Assembly: GCF_020524345.1 (NCBI RefSeq)
Contig: NZ_JAIVLH010000005.1
Coordinates: forward strand, 186,001 to 250,000
Direction of reading: 5' to 3'
Length of the DNA stretch: 64,000 bases
From: Metabacillus niabensis
Lineage (GTDB): Bacteria; Bacillota; Bacilli; Bacillales; Bacillaceae
Positions within the stretch are counted from its first letter, which is position 1. Each line of letters begins with the position of its first letter. The position numbers and the translations under genes are program-made. Below, one piece after another: positions 37,072-46,169 of the stretch. The notes below the pieces were generated by a model, which was not told the DNA's origin, did not search any database, and saw only the letters and a list, made by a program, of their open reading frames with translations.

Positions 37072-37290
37072 AAATATGAGAAAGAAGGAGCTATTAATTT
37101 AGCTGAGGAAAATCAAACATTTGATGTTTTTTATTTGACTTATCAAAAAGAAAAAATAGTACATACAGAAGCAAGACCTTTATCAAGTGCGTTAGTTGTA
37201 TTGTATAGTTTTAGCAAAAAGCTTGAGAAATTTGATGAACTTATTAAGCCTTATACAGAAAGCTTAGATTTAAAGGAATTAGAAAAATAA
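37072..37290 (+). pseudogene. Partial second copy of the candidate TNT immunity gene
   Basis: Seventy-two codons align without gaps to the end of the 33786-34406 protein (DVFYLT, QKEK, ARPLSSALVVLY, KLEKFDEL, YTESL, LKELEK). It ends three codons after that point at TAA 37288 and has no start codon region. DNA similarity continues into the downstream terminator (37331-37362 resembling 34417-34451). This is a duplicated or recombined cassette end. Confidence 0.85.
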
Positions 37291-37409
37291 AGAAAATTTA
37301 TATTGGCAATTAAATTTGTTATTAGCTATCCTTTGCATGTAGAGTGTCGATGATAGCCTTATTGAATAAAATCACTTCAATTGGACATACAAATCATGAG
37401 GTGATAAAA

Positions 37410-37721
37410 ATGGATCGTTTCGAACAAGCATTTAACCAGTACAAAAATCAAGCGAATCAAGATGAAATTCAAGCAGAAATTATTGAGGGGATGAGCCCGA
37501 ATCAAGAGAGAATCATTGCAGTGAAAAGGAATGATGATGGGGATTTAATTGCTTTTCAAACAGAGTCAGGCAGACAGTTGGATTACGTTCAGGCACTTTC
37601 AGAAGCGAAGGAAGGCAAACTCGCTCATGTAGATGTGTTTCATAAATACGGCCGCGATATCTTAAGAAGTGAACCAGATGGAAACAAAGAAAACAATCTT
37701 GATTCTTTGCCGGAATTTTAA
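37410..37721 (+). CDS. DUF3892-containing protein
   Basis: A 103-residue soluble protein. The DUF3892 region (ERIIAVKRNDDGDLIAFQTE, then LDYVQALSEAKEGKLAHVDVF) occupies residues 35-90; the N-terminal 30 residues are helical. Function unknown; the domain is common in Firmicutes and also next to type VII toxins. A longer frame from 37344 lacks a ribosome site, while ATG 37410 follows TGAGGTGAT. A strong terminator follows. Confidence 0.75.
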   Translation: MDRFEQAFNQYKNQANQDEIQAEIIEGMSPNQERIIAVKRNDDGDLIAFQTESGRQLDYVQALSEAKEGKLAHVDVFHKYGRDILRSEPDGNKENNLDSLPEF

Positions 37722-37733
37722 AATAAAAAAATG

Positions 37734-37772
37734 AAAACACAGTTCAGAAGTGTTTCTGAACTGTGTTTTTTC
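37734..37772. terminator. Strong terminator after the DUF3892 gene
   Basis: A perfect 16-bp stem (37734-37749 with 37754-37769) around ACACAGTTCAGAA with a 4-base loop. A/T tracts on both sides let it also serve the convergent minus-strand operon ending at 37816. Confidence 0.9.
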
Positions 37773-37815
37773 CTGTCTTCACACTCTAAAAGAAATAGTA
37801 TGAAAGAGTACATAC

Positions 37816-39369
37816 CTAATAACTTCTCCAAGCTTTCTCATACTTCTCAATAATAGTAGGCCTTGTTAAGGTATTCGTGTCAATTGGAAGTAGATTTCCC
37901 TTTTTATCTAAAATCTCCTGATCAATGTCCTTGCCGAAAGAAGTTAAGCCGCCTAATACTTCATTTGTTAAAAATTTCGTTTCAACATTTATGTTAGCTT
38001 TGTTCAAGTCGACTTCTTCTCTTTTCGCTAAAACAAAGCCCCAATCACCAAAGCTTGGTACATCCACGTGGAGGTTTTCTGTATAAAGGTTTGCAGCTTG
38101 TACGGTTTTGTTAATAGACCAATATACTTCTGTTGCAAAGGTTGGACTTGTTGCTTGAATCATAATTGAACCACCCGGTGCCAGACGATTGCGTACCAGC
38201 TGGTAAAATTCAAGAGTGTATAACTTATTTAAGGATTCATTATTTGGATCTGGCAAGTCAATTAATATCACATCATAGAGGCTGCCTTGATTTTGTTTTA
38301 AAAATTGAAAGGCATCTTCGTTTTTGACTTGAACACGTTTATCCTCAAATGCTTTTTGATTTAAGGTAACAACATCCCGATTTGTTTTCCCTAACTCCAC
38401 GACGCTTGGATCCAGGTCAACTAAAGTCATAGACTTTACTTCATCATATTTTTGTAACTCTCTTAGAGCTAAACCATCACCACCGCCAAGGATGAGAATG
38501 TTTTCTCTTCTGTTGGCTGTACTCATCGCAGGGTGGACGAGAGTTTCGTGATATCGGTATTCATCGCTCGAACTAAATTGAAGCTGCCCGTCGAGAAATA
38601 ACCGTAAATCTCCTTGTTCCTTCGTCAATATGATTTGTTGATAATCAGTTTGTTCCGTATAAATAATTGGATCTCTATATAGCTTTTGTTCAAATGTAAA
38701 AGCTGTTTCTTCCCCAAAGAAAATACCACCAATAAGGATTAGGAAGATCACAATACCTGCTGATAAATGACGTTTGAACGTTTTTATTTCCTTTTTAAAA
38801 TAAACTAAAATCCACAGGGCAATGGCAACATTAATAATGGCTACAAGAAAAGCTGTTTTTACTAGCCCAAATTCCGGTCTTAGAAAGTACACGAAAAGTA
38901 ACCCGCCGATCAGGCCCCCGGCATAATCGGAAAACAGCACCCTTGCAGTGCTTTTTTGGAGAGTGACCCCAATCTCATTTGCTTTTCTAATTAAGATCGG
39001 AAGCTCCACTCCAGTTAGTGCACCTACAATTAACGTAATGGAGTAAAGAAAGAACGCATCCATTCCTGATTCCAGAAAAGCAGAAACTCCAAATAATAAG
39101 AATGTTGAAAGTCCGCCAATAATCCCGATTAGATATTCAATCCATACAAATGACAAGATTAAATTCTTTGTTACTTTCTCGCTAATGGAAGCACCGATGC
39201 CCATGCCTGTTAGAAAAAGAGAAATGGTGAGGGTGTATTGTTTTACACCATCACCAAGTAAGTAAGAGCCAGCTGCACCAAATAATACTTCAAAAATGAT
39301 TCCACAGACAGATACGATTCCTGAAGCCCAATAGATCGCTTTGCTTTGTTTGATATTCTGTTCAATCAC
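37816..39369 (-). CDS. Membrane-anchored spermidine-synthase-like protein
   Basis: A 517-residue fusion. The N-terminal half has about seven hydrophobic segments. The C-terminal half (from about residue 230) is a polyamine-synthase-like Rossmann methyltransferase fold with ILGGGDGLALREL, LVDLDPSVVELG, NEDAFQFL and VILIDLPDP. It may transfer aminopropyl groups at the membrane, but the reaction is unproven. GTG 39367-39369 follows AAGGAG; the longer frame from 39420 overlaps the DUF350 gene and has no ribosome site. Last gene of a five-gene minus-strand operon with PspA. Confidence 0.83.
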   Translation of the reverse strand: MIEQNIKQSKAIYWASGIVSVCGIIFEVLFGAAGSYLLGDGVKQYTLTISLFLTGMGIGASISEKVTKNLILSFVWIEYLIGIIGGLSTFLLFGVSAFLESGMDAFFLYSITLIVGALTGVELPILIRKANEIGVTLQKSTARVLFSDYAGGLIGGLLFVYFLRPEFGLVKTAFLVAIINVAIALWILVYFKKEIKTFKRHLSAGIVIFLILIGGIFFGEETAFTFEQKLYRDPIIYTEQTDYQQIILTKEQGDLRLFLDGQLQFSSSDEYRYHETLVHPAMSTANRRENILILGGGDGLALRELQKYDEVKSMTLVDLDPSVVELGKTNRDVVTLNQKAFEDKRVQVKNEDAFQFLKQNQGSLYDVILIDLPDPNNESLNKLYTLEFYQLVRNRLAPGGSIMIQATSPTFATEVYWSINKTVQAANLYTENLHVDVPSFGDWGFVLAKREEVDLNKANINVETKFLTNEVLGGLTSFGKDIDQEILDKKGNLLPIDTNTLTRPTIIEKYEKAWRSY

Positions 39370-39394
39370 ACAACTGTCTCCTTGTTCATATTCT

Positions 39395-39790
39395 TTACGT
39401 AATCGATGCCCCAATAACAAAGGCTAATCCGATAGATACACACATACTAATGATGCCTACAGAAATGTTTCCTTTTTTTAGTTGTTCCTCTACAGAAAAA
39501 TTCCTAGTGAAAAGCTCGAATAATACATAAGCAATTAGCTGAAGTAGTACACCATAAGCACCCCAAATAAGTGTATCTACAACACTTGCACTATGATAAA
39601 TAGAGAATGCTAGAACAATACAAATTCCAACGATTTTTCCCCCGATTGAAAGGGATACGGCATGATTACCATTTAAGATTTCATCCCAATCTTTATATTT
39701 TTTCGTCATAAATTCAAATAAAATTAAGCCAATAAGTACAATTGCTATTGCAATAATAAAATAAACTGCCGTTAAAATAAAAGGCTCCAT
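39395..39790 (-). CDS. DUF350 (YjfL-like) membrane protein
   Basis: A 131-residue protein with four hydrophobic segments, the DUF350 layout (YjfL in E. coli). A charged stretch KKYKDWDEILNGNHAVSLSIGGK follows TM1. Function unknown. It is regularly found with PspA-like proteins, DUF4178 and spermidine-synthase-like genes. The ribosome site AAGGGAA lies before ATG 39790. It ends 25 bases before the downstream gene's GTG. Confidence 0.85.
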   Translation of the reverse strand: MEPFILTAVYFIIAIAIVLIGLILFEFMTKKYKDWDEILNGNHAVSLSIGGKIVGICIVLAFSIYHSASVVDTLIWGAYGVLLQLIAYVLFELFTRNFSVEEQLKKGNISVGIISMCVSIGLAFVIGASIT

Positions 39791-39812
39791 ATTATTTCAT
39801 TCCCTTCCAATT

Positions 39813-40421
39813 TTATTTTCCAGTACCTGGTCCGCCACCACGGACAGATGATGTTCCGCCTCTTACGGTTGATGTACCGCCTGTTTTGAATGATCCACCG
39901 GAAGAACTGTACCCTTGATAGCAATCATCTTGGTTTGAGGTACATTTATTACGCTGTTTTTTACCCCAATCATCTACATCAAGAACATCGTCTAATAGCC
40001 ATAGGACAAATAATCCATCAAAAAAATCAGGGCTATAATGATTACGTACAAAGTCATAGGTGGAGATTTCAACCATTGTATTAGCTGAGTTATCTTCATC
40101 AGGTGTTAAGATAACAAATGTATCTTGATAAATCAGAACTTGTTTGTCATCTTTTTTCTCACTAACTTCTCTAGGTTTTTCATAATCTTGCAATTCGTTT
40201 GCCACATCATCAATGGACTTATTCTCAGCTACATATATTTCAGAAATCTCTTGAGAGCGTTCCTGACTTGAGACTACGTCTTGTAACATGTATGTACTAC
40301 TAATGAAGTCAGCAATTCCGTCTTTAAAAAATGACCCTCCTGTTGAGCCTTGTGTTTCACTTCCACAGGCAGATAAAAGGAGAATACAAGATAGAAAAAT
40401 AAAAAGAAGTGACTTTTTCAT
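39813..40421 (-). CDS. DUF4247 lipoprotein
   Basis: A 202-residue lipoprotein: signal peptide ending LLSACG (Cys19), a mixed domain containing DVANELQDYEKP, YDFVRNHYSPDFFDGLF and two Cys (NKCTSNQDDC), then a Gly/Ser/Thr-rich low-complexity tail with a repeated SVRGG motif. It would sit on the outer face of the membrane. Function unknown; its operon membership with PspA suggests an envelope-stress role. Confidence 0.82.
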   Translation of the reverse strand: MKKSLLFIFLSCILLLSACGSETQGSTGGSFFKDGIADFISSTYMLQDVVSSQERSQEISEIYVAENKSIDDVANELQDYEKPREVSEKKDDKQVLIYQDTFVILTPDEDNSANTMVEISTYDFVRNHYSPDFFDGLFVLWLLDDVLDVDDWGKKQRNKCTSNQDDCYQGYSSSGGSFKTGGTSTVRGGTSSVRGGGPGTGK

Positions 40422-40465
40422 TGATTCACCTTCTTTCCGGGTAAGCTTTTATTGAAAACTCGAGA

Positions 40466-40493
40466 GACCTCTAATGCGGTAGCATCGGAGGTC
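40466..40493 (-). other. Intercistronic hairpin between PspA and DUF4247 genes
   Basis: GACCTC (40466-40471) pairs with GAGGTC, with an inner ATGC/GCAT pair. On the minus strand no T tract follows directly, so processing or attenuation is more likely than full termination. Confidence 0.5.
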
Positions 40494-40521
40494 AAGAAAG
40501 TTTTTCTCTGCAAACTATTCC

Positions 40522-41190
40522 TTATTCTTTGCCAAGTTTTTTCTTTAGGGCAGCAAGTTCATCATCAATATCATTGGTTTCTAATGCAGCAAATTCATCA
40601 TCTAAGCTTTTATTAGAAGATCTCATATCTTCACTCGTTTCAGCTTCAGCTTCATATTGAAGGACTTTTTCCTCCATACGTTCAAAGCCGCGTTTTGACT
40701 CATCACTGCCGATACCGGAAAGAGTGCGATTGATTTTTGTTCTTGTTTTTGCAGATTCTGCGCGTGCTTTTAGAGAATCCTTTTTCAATTTCATTTCATT
40801 ATATTCAGCCTTCATTTCATCTAATTTTTTTCTTAATGTATCTGAATCAAGTTTAGCACGTTCATACGATTCTTTTAATGTATCCAATGTTTGCTGGTGA
40901 ATTTTCTTGTCTTCTAATGCACGTCTGGCAAGGTCATCATTACCTGCTTCAATGGCTTTAATCGCTTGTTCATCACGTTTTTGAACCATTTTCCCTGCGT
41001 CTTCAAATTTCTTTTGTAACATTTTTTCATTGGCAATTTGTTTTGCAACAGCTGATTCTGCTTCTCTAATATCAGTTTCCATGTCTCTCATAAATTGATC
41101 AAGCATTTTTACAGGATCTTCAGCTTTGTCCAATAAGGCATTTAATTCTGAATCCACAACTGTTTTTACTCTTTTAAATAATTTAAACAT
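40522..41190 (-). CDS. pspA: PspA/IM30 family membrane-stress protein
   Basis: A 222-residue coiled-coil protein with the PspA start MFKLFKRVKTVVDSELNALL (amphipathic membrane-binding helix), then long heptad-rich helices and a final acidic-basic KKKLGKE. PspA (ESCRT-III-like) coats damaged membrane. It has a perfect AGGAGG site. The operon with DUF4178, DUF350 and a spermidine-synthase-like gene is the YjfJ-type context rather than the LiaH type. The family also includes vesicle-forming members. Confidence 0.92.
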   Translation of the reverse strand: MFKLFKRVKTVVDSELNALLDKAEDPVKMLDQFMRDMETDIREAESAVAKQIANEKMLQKKFEDAGKMVQKRDEQAIKAIEAGNDDLARRALEDKKIHQQTLDTLKESYERAKLDSDTLRKKLDEMKAEYNEMKLKKDSLKARAESAKTRTKINRTLSGIGSDESKRGFERMEEKVLQYEAEAETSEDMRSSNKSLDDEFAALETNDIDDELAALKKKLGKE

Positions 41191-41199
41191 AATATCCTC

Positions 41200-41709
41200 C
41201 TATTTACTTGCAATAATTTTAATTTCATATTGCTCAATATCATATCCACGGCTTACTTCAATTTCACTGCCCCATTTTTCTACAGACAGATAGTTTTCTT
41301 CATCATCATCACAATAGTCATAATATTGGCATACCATACCATTTATGTTTTGATTTCGGCCGATTCCTGTTACTCTAGCTGTTCCTGATTCATCTAGATA
41401 ATAGGTTACTCCCTCAAATTCAATTTTTTTAGGAATTGGTTCCTGAAGCTTTAGTTTTATTTTTTCATACATTCCTAAGTATAGCTCATCATCCATTTCA
41501 ACACTTAACCAAAGTGTTTTTGAAGTTCCTTCAAGCTGATAGGCATGCCACTTAAAGCCATGATCATCATAGCTGATTTTTCCGACTACTTTATAATCCT
41601 CTAAATCATATGTGACAATATCATCTGTTTGAAGGTTGAACATATTTCGTTCTTCTACAGGCTTTTGATTTGTGCTTTTATTGCCAAATAATCTACTGAA
41701 AAAACTCAT
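41200..41709 (-). CDS. DUF4178 protein
   Basis: A 169-residue soluble protein, first gene of the minus-strand operon. DUF4178 features are seen: LQTDDIVTYDLEDYKVVGKISYDDHGFKWHAYQLEG-like beta strands (residues 25-60) and the later YYLDESGTARV. Function unknown. It is typically found beside PspA/DUF350. Start ATG 41709. It shares a 230-base divergent promoter region with the araP-like gene. Confidence 0.82.
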   Translation of the reverse strand: MSFFSRLFGNKSTNQKPVEERNMFNLQTDDIVTYDLEDYKVVGKISYDDHGFKWHAYQLEGTSKTLWLSVEMDDELYLGMYEKIKLKLQEPIPKKIEFEGVTYYLDESGTARVTGIGRNQNINGMVCQYYDYCDDDEENYLSVEKWGSEIEVSRGYDIEQYEIKIIASK

Positions 41710-41868
41710 CTATCCACCTCAACTTTTTGTGCTAATGTTTCCTCTTAATATTACGTATGACAATTTAGAAAGTTTCACTAAATTTAAATTTCTATTGAAC
41801 AGATTTTTTGAGTACAAATAGTTTTATTAGAATATGAAATATTCCTTGTCATTAATTTTTAGGTGCAA

Positions 41869-41891
41869 GAATGTACGTACAAATGTATAAT
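41869..41891 (+). promoter_or_regulatory. AraR operator and -10 box before the araP-like gene
   Basis: The 16 bases at 41869-41884, core TGTACGTACAAAT, match the recalled AraR consensus AWTTGTWCGTACAWTT at 13 positions. A perfect TATAAT lies at 41886-41891, so the operator occupies the space between -35 and -10. The remaining divergent region (41710-41868) shows no gene. Confidence 0.65.
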
Positions 41892-41939
41892 AAACTCACA
41901 TGCGAAAATGTAATTTCTATACATCTAGAGGTGAAACTT

Positions 41940-42932
41940 TTGAAAAAGCTCTTATATGTTTATGGATGTTTATTTTTACTCTTTTTTCTCTACTTGTATA
42001 ATTTCCACCTAAAGGATACTTTATCAAATACAAATTCAAGTGAACGGTTTCAAGGAGACCGAAGTGAAAAATATGTGATGGTTACATTCTTAGCTGGAAT
42101 CGATTATTGGAAGAGTGCTATAAAAGGATTTGAAGATGCAGCGGAAGAGCTAGATGTGTCTGTCGAGTATCGCGGAGCTACCCAGTATGATGTTCATGAA
42201 CAAATCACTGTTTTAGAGCAGGTAATCGCAAGAAAACCGGCCGGAATTGCGATTTCTGCAATCGATCCCTATAAATTAAATACAACGATAAATAAAGCAG
42301 TGGATGCCGGGATTCCTGTTGTTTTATTTGATTCAGATGCATCTTCAAGTGAAGCGCTTTCGTTTGTAGGTACAAATAATTTCGCCGCAGGAGAGATTAG
42401 CGCTCATAAAATGGCGGAGCTTATGAATGGAAAAGGGAAGGTAGCTGTTATCACTCTGCCAAATCAACTGAATCATCAGGAACGAACAGATGGTTTTGTG
42501 GAGACCATTCAAGCTGACTATCCTGAGATGGAAGTTGTTGCGATAAAGGATGGAAAAGGTGATGAGTTGTATTCAGAAGAAGTTACTGCCAATTTGTTAA
42601 AAAATGACCCGGAAATACAAGGGATTTTTGCTACAGAAGCTAATGGTGGTGTGGGAATAGCTGAGGCGATCCAAACAGATGAAAATAAAAATGAAATGAA
42701 GGTCATTAGCTTTGATACAGATAAACCAACCTTGGATAAAATCCGTGACGGATCCATATCAGCAACAGTGGCACAAGGAACTTGGAATATGGGATATTGG
42801 TCTCTTCAATTTTTGTTTCAACAAAACAATGAATTACTGGACATTCAGAAAGACCAACAACTACCCGATTATGTAGATACAGGTGTATCGATTGTGACGA
42901 AAGAAAATATCCAAGAATATTATGCAAACTGA
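41940..42932 (+). CDS. araP: Membrane-anchored sugar-binding sensor protein (AraP-like)
   Basis: A 330-residue periplasmic-binding-protein type protein of the RbsB/YtfQ fold. It has one N-terminal anchor (residues 2-22) without lipobox, followed by VMVTFLAGIDYW, PAGIAISAIDPYKL, GIPVVLFDSD and VISFDTDKPTLD. The start is a TTG at 41940 after GAGGTGA at 41928; the longer frame from 41871 would include the operator. Directly before a kinase and regulator, it recalls the Geobacillus AraPST three-component arabinose sensor. The symbol is by analogy. Confidence 0.8.
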   Translation: MKKLLYVYGCLFLLFFLYLYNFHLKDTLSNTNSSERFQGDRSEKYVMVTFLAGIDYWKSAIKGFEDAAEELDVSVEYRGATQYDVHEQITVLEQVIARKPAGIAISAIDPYKLNTTINKAVDAGIPVVLFDSDASSSEALSFVGTNNFAAGEISAHKMAELMNGKGKVAVITLPNQLNHQERTDGFVETIQADYPEMEVVAIKDGKGDELYSEEVTANLLKNDPEIQGIFATEANGGVGIAEAIQTDENKNEMKVISFDTDKPTLDKIRDGSISATVAQGTWNMGYWSLQFLFQQNNELLDIQKDQQLPDYVDTGVSIVTKENIQEYYAN

Positions 42933-42947
42933 TTCAGGAAAGAATGA

Positions 42948-44738
42948 GTGGATGAAGTGATGAAACAACGTTTTTATAAACTAAATAATCTATCAATCAA
43001 ACACAAAGTCATTGCGTTATTACTAGTGATTAGTATTGTACCTTCTATAGGGTTAGGGTTGTTGACAGGATATACTGTCGAACGCATTTTAGAAAAACAG
43101 GCAGCTGATCATACCCTGCAATTGATCGGACAAGTAAATAAAACACTCGAATCATACATGAATAATATGCAAAATGTGAGCTATCTACTTTCTATGGATC
43201 CGGAGATTGAAAGGTTTCTTACAACTTCCACCCAACCTAATACTGAGGATGGACGGTATTCAATAAAACAATTTATGCAAGGGCTTTCAACTTTGTATCC
43301 CGAAATTGCAGGAATACTGGTTGTCAATAGCAACGGTCAATTTATCAGTAATGAGCTTTATCCTAAGAGCGATAAAAATTTGTCAAAAGAGTCATGGTAT
43401 AAAGAGGCGGTTGAAAATGAAGGGATCTTTACTATTGTCGGTCATCCAAAGGACAGGAACATAACAAGTCATATAAATTATGAAGATGATGAAGTTGTGA
43501 CGGTAGTGAGAGCAATATTAGAGCCGGAAACCCAAAAAGTAATGGGTGTTGTATTAATTGACTTAAAACTGCGTGTTATAGCTGAAGCAACTAAAAATAT
43601 CCGTTTATGGAAGTCAGGTTATTTAATGGTCATTGATCATAATGGAGAGAGCATATACACGCCGGCAAATCCTTTAGTTGTAAACCCTCCAACTCGTTTA
43701 TTAGAGGAAGAAGATTCCGGGTACTTTTCTGAAACTATAGATGATCAAGGCTTTCAATTCATTTATCAAAAACTTCCGTTTACTAATTGGACAACTGTTG
43801 GCATTTTTTCTACAGATGAATCTGTATATGAGGTCAGAACCATCCACTTTTATGTTATCTGTTTTGTATTTTTTGTTTGTTTATTTGGGATTACAGCCTC
43901 ATATTATCTATCTAACTCTATGTCAAAGCCTATATTTCAGTTGATGTCGTCGATGAAAGAGGTGGAGTCTGGAAATTTATCCATTCAATATGAAAGCGGA
44001 AGACAAGATGAAATCGGCATGCTGGGTAAAAGTTTCAATCATATGATAAAGAAAATAAATGAATTGCTATTATTATCAGAAAAGCAAGAACGCCAAAAAC
44101 GAGAGGCAGAGCTTCGAAGTCTTCAAGCACACATTAAACCGCATTTTCTCTATAACACATTGGATACAATTAGCTGGATGGCGCGTAAACGAGGAGCCGA
44201 AGATGTTTCTGATGTTGTGACAGCATTATCAAGATTATTTCGAATTGGTCTTAATAAAGGGCATGATATTATTTATCTTAAAGAGGAAATCACTCATATA
44301 CAAAGCTATTTGAGCATCCAAAAAGCGAGATATCGGGATAAACTAAAATATTCTATTGACGTGAAAGAGACGTTTCAAGACATTCAAATCCTAAAGCTTA
44401 TTCTTCAACCAATTGTTGAAAATGCAATCTACCATGGAATAAAAGAGCGGAAAGGACCTGGTCATATATCAATAACTGCAAATGAGGTTGATGAATGTCT
44501 ATTGTTGATGGTCACAGATGATGGGAAGGGAATTTCTAAGGATAAACTGATAATGCTAAATGAAAGACTCAATTCTCTTTATAAAGAACACGATCAAAAG
44601 GTTAATTTCGGCTATGGCATGATGAATGTTCAAGCAAGAATTAAATTAACATATGGAGAAAATTATGGATTGCAGATTGATAGCCTTCCCGATGTTGGAA
44701 CAACAGTGACTATCCGCCTGCCAATTCATAGGAAATAA
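42948..44738 (+). CDS. araS: YesM-type sensor histidine kinase (AraS-like)
   Basis: A 596-residue kinase: TM1 at about 22-42, an extracellular Cache-like domain, TM2 at about 300-322, HAMP, phospho-acceptor His399 in HIKPHFLYNTLDTISW, then the ATPase (IVENAIYHGIKE, DDGKGI). A GTG start at 42948 follows AGGAAAG; ATG 42960 is an alternative. It lies 15 bases after the araP-like gene, which probably feeds it the sugar-bound state. The pair with AraT-like 44762-45979 is contiguous. Confidence 0.85.
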   Translation: MDEVMKQRFYKLNNLSIKHKVIALLLVISIVPSIGLGLLTGYTVERILEKQAADHTLQLIGQVNKTLESYMNNMQNVSYLLSMDPEIERFLTTSTQPNTEDGRYSIKQFMQGLSTLYPEIAGILVVNSNGQFISNELYPKSDKNLSKESWYKEAVENEGIFTIVGHPKDRNITSHINYEDDEVVTVVRAILEPETQKVMGVVLIDLKLRVIAEATKNIRLWKSGYLMVIDHNGESIYTPANPLVVNPPTRLLEEEDSGYFSETIDDQGFQFIYQKLPFTNWTTVGIFSTDESVYEVRTIHFYVICFVFFVCLFGITASYYLSNSMSKPIFQLMSSMKEVESGNLSIQYESGRQDEIGMLGKSFNHMIKKINELLLLSEKQERQKREAELRSLQAHIKPHFLYNTLDTISWMARKRGAEDVSDVVTALSRLFRIGLNKGHDIIYLKEEITHIQSYLSIQKARYRDKLKYSIDVKETFQDIQILKLILQPIVENAIYHGIKERKGPGHISITANEVDECLLLMVTDDGKGISKDKLIMLNERLNSLYKEHDQKVNFGYGMMNVQARIKLTYGENYGLQIDSLPDVGTTVTIRLPIHRK

Positions 44739-44761
44739 AGGTTCAAATGGAGGAACAAAAA

Positions 44762-45979
44762 GTGAATCATCATTTATTACACGTTTTAATTGCAGATGAT
44801 GAACCGGTTATTCGTGAAGGGATTCGCGAATCAGTAGATTGGGCATCACTTCAAATGGAAGTAAAAGGAGAGGCAGAGGACGGGGAAGAAGCGTTTGAAT
44901 TAGCGGTGAAACATTCTGTTGATATCCTTCTGGCAGATTTAAACATGCCTATCATAGATGGAATTACTTTAATTAAACAAGTTCGTGAAAAGCTGCCTGA
45001 TAGTAAAATCATCATTATTACAGGCCATGATGAATTTTCTTATGCGCAAGAAGCAGTTAGATTAAACGTAGTTGATTATATCTTAAAGCCTGTTGATCCA
45101 AATCAATTAAGAGAAGTGCTTGAGCGGGTCCGACAAGACCTGGAAGAGACCTTGCAACAGAAACAATATCTAGATATAGCAAATCAACAAATTGAACGAA
45201 ATAAATCACTCTTCAGAGAGCAATTTTGCCAGGAGTGGCTACATGGGAATTTTTCTGAGGAGGAAGTAAGAAGCCAGCTTTCTTTTTTACAGCTACCGTC
45301 AACTTTTCCAACACACATTGCTGTCATTCAGGCTTCTGAATACCTTGCAAATAAACCGCTAATGAGTGAAAAAGAGAAAAAGAAATTTGAGAAAGCACTT
45401 AATGATCAAGTAAAAGAACTGTTGGGAGCGTCTGATCACGTCTTATTTCGTGATGAGATGGGAATGTTTATTTTATTTCTATGGAACGACCATGCAGGAA
45501 GTTTATTTGAGAATACAGAACAAACACTAAAAGAACGTCTGAAAACGACCATTCATTTTACCGTAAGGGAAGTGGACTCTAGGCAAGCATCTTTAACAGC
45601 GGCTTATAAACATTGTATGGAATCTTTAGAAAATGAGTCTATCATTTCACCTATCGTTCGAAGGGCAAGAGATTATATTGAAGAACACTTTTCGGAACGA
45701 TCTATTAATTTAGATTTTGTCGCAAATACTTTACAAGTGTCACCAGTGTATCTAAGTAGAACGATTAAACAAGAATTAGGCATCTCCTTTGTCAACCTTG
45801 TAACAAACATGAGAATAAAAAGGGCGATTCATTTATTAAATACAACCAATCTCCCTATTGTTGAGATTGCCGAACAAGTAGGCTATGACACACAACATTA
45901 CTTTAGTACAGCATTTAAAAAAGTAATGGGTGTCTCACCAAATAAATACAGAAAACAAATGGGTATAGAAGTCACATGA
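44762..45979 (+). CDS. araT: Response regulator with AraC-type HTH (AraT-like)
   Basis: A 405-residue regulator. The receiver has Asp11-Asp12 and phospho-Asp59 in LLADLNMP, a middle linker of about 150 residues, and a C-terminal AraC double HTH ending FKKVMGVSPNKYRKQ. GTG 44762 follows a strong GGAGGAA; ATG 44747 in the same frame overlaps that site. By analogy it activates the araEGH-type transporter promoter downstream. Confidence 0.85.
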   Translation: MNHHLLHVLIADDEPVIREGIRESVDWASLQMEVKGEAEDGEEAFELAVKHSVDILLADLNMPIIDGITLIKQVREKLPDSKIIIITGHDEFSYAQEAVRLNVVDYILKPVDPNQLREVLERVRQDLEETLQQKQYLDIANQQIERNKSLFREQFCQEWLHGNFSEEEVRSQLSFLQLPSTFPTHIAVIQASEYLANKPLMSEKEKKKFEKALNDQVKELLGASDHVLFRDEMGMFILFLWNDHAGSLFENTEQTLKERLKTTIHFTVREVDSRQASLTAAYKHCMESLENESIISPIVRRARDYIEEHFSERSINLDFVANTLQVSPVYLSRTIKQELGISFVNLVTNMRIKRAIHLLNTTNLPIVEIAEQVGYDTQHYFSTAFKKVMGVSPNKYRKQMGIEVT

Positions 45980-46009
45980 AAAGCAGGTAAAAATTTATCT
46001 GCTTTTTTT
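45979..46009 (+). terminator. Terminator after araT
   Basis: Stem AGCAG-G-TAAA with TTTA-T-CTGCT, followed by seven T. Confidence 0.8.
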
Positions 46010-46100
46010 GTGTTTATCTAACTCTTACAAACTTCATTTTTTGCTGTTTTCTCCAAAGATTGTAGCCTATAACTTTTATTTTAACTTTATTGTGGAGAGC

Positions 46101-46116
46101 AATAGAACGAACAATT
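46101..46116 (+). promoter_or_regulatory. Candidate AraR operator upstream of araE
   Basis: AATAGAACGAACAATT matches 13 of 16 positions of the AraR consensus as I recall it. It lies 227 bases before the araE-like start, in a 333-base stretch without genes (46010-46342). Confidence 0.5.
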
Positions 46117-46169
46117 TTTACCTAATCTCTTTATTTTAGGACAGTAAGTTTTTGAGAAAAATAGAATTC

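Noticed and set aside
39370-39420. Longer N terminus for the spermidine-synthase-like protein
   Set aside because: It would overlap the DUF350 gene and has no ribosome site, while GTG 39369 follows AAGGAG.
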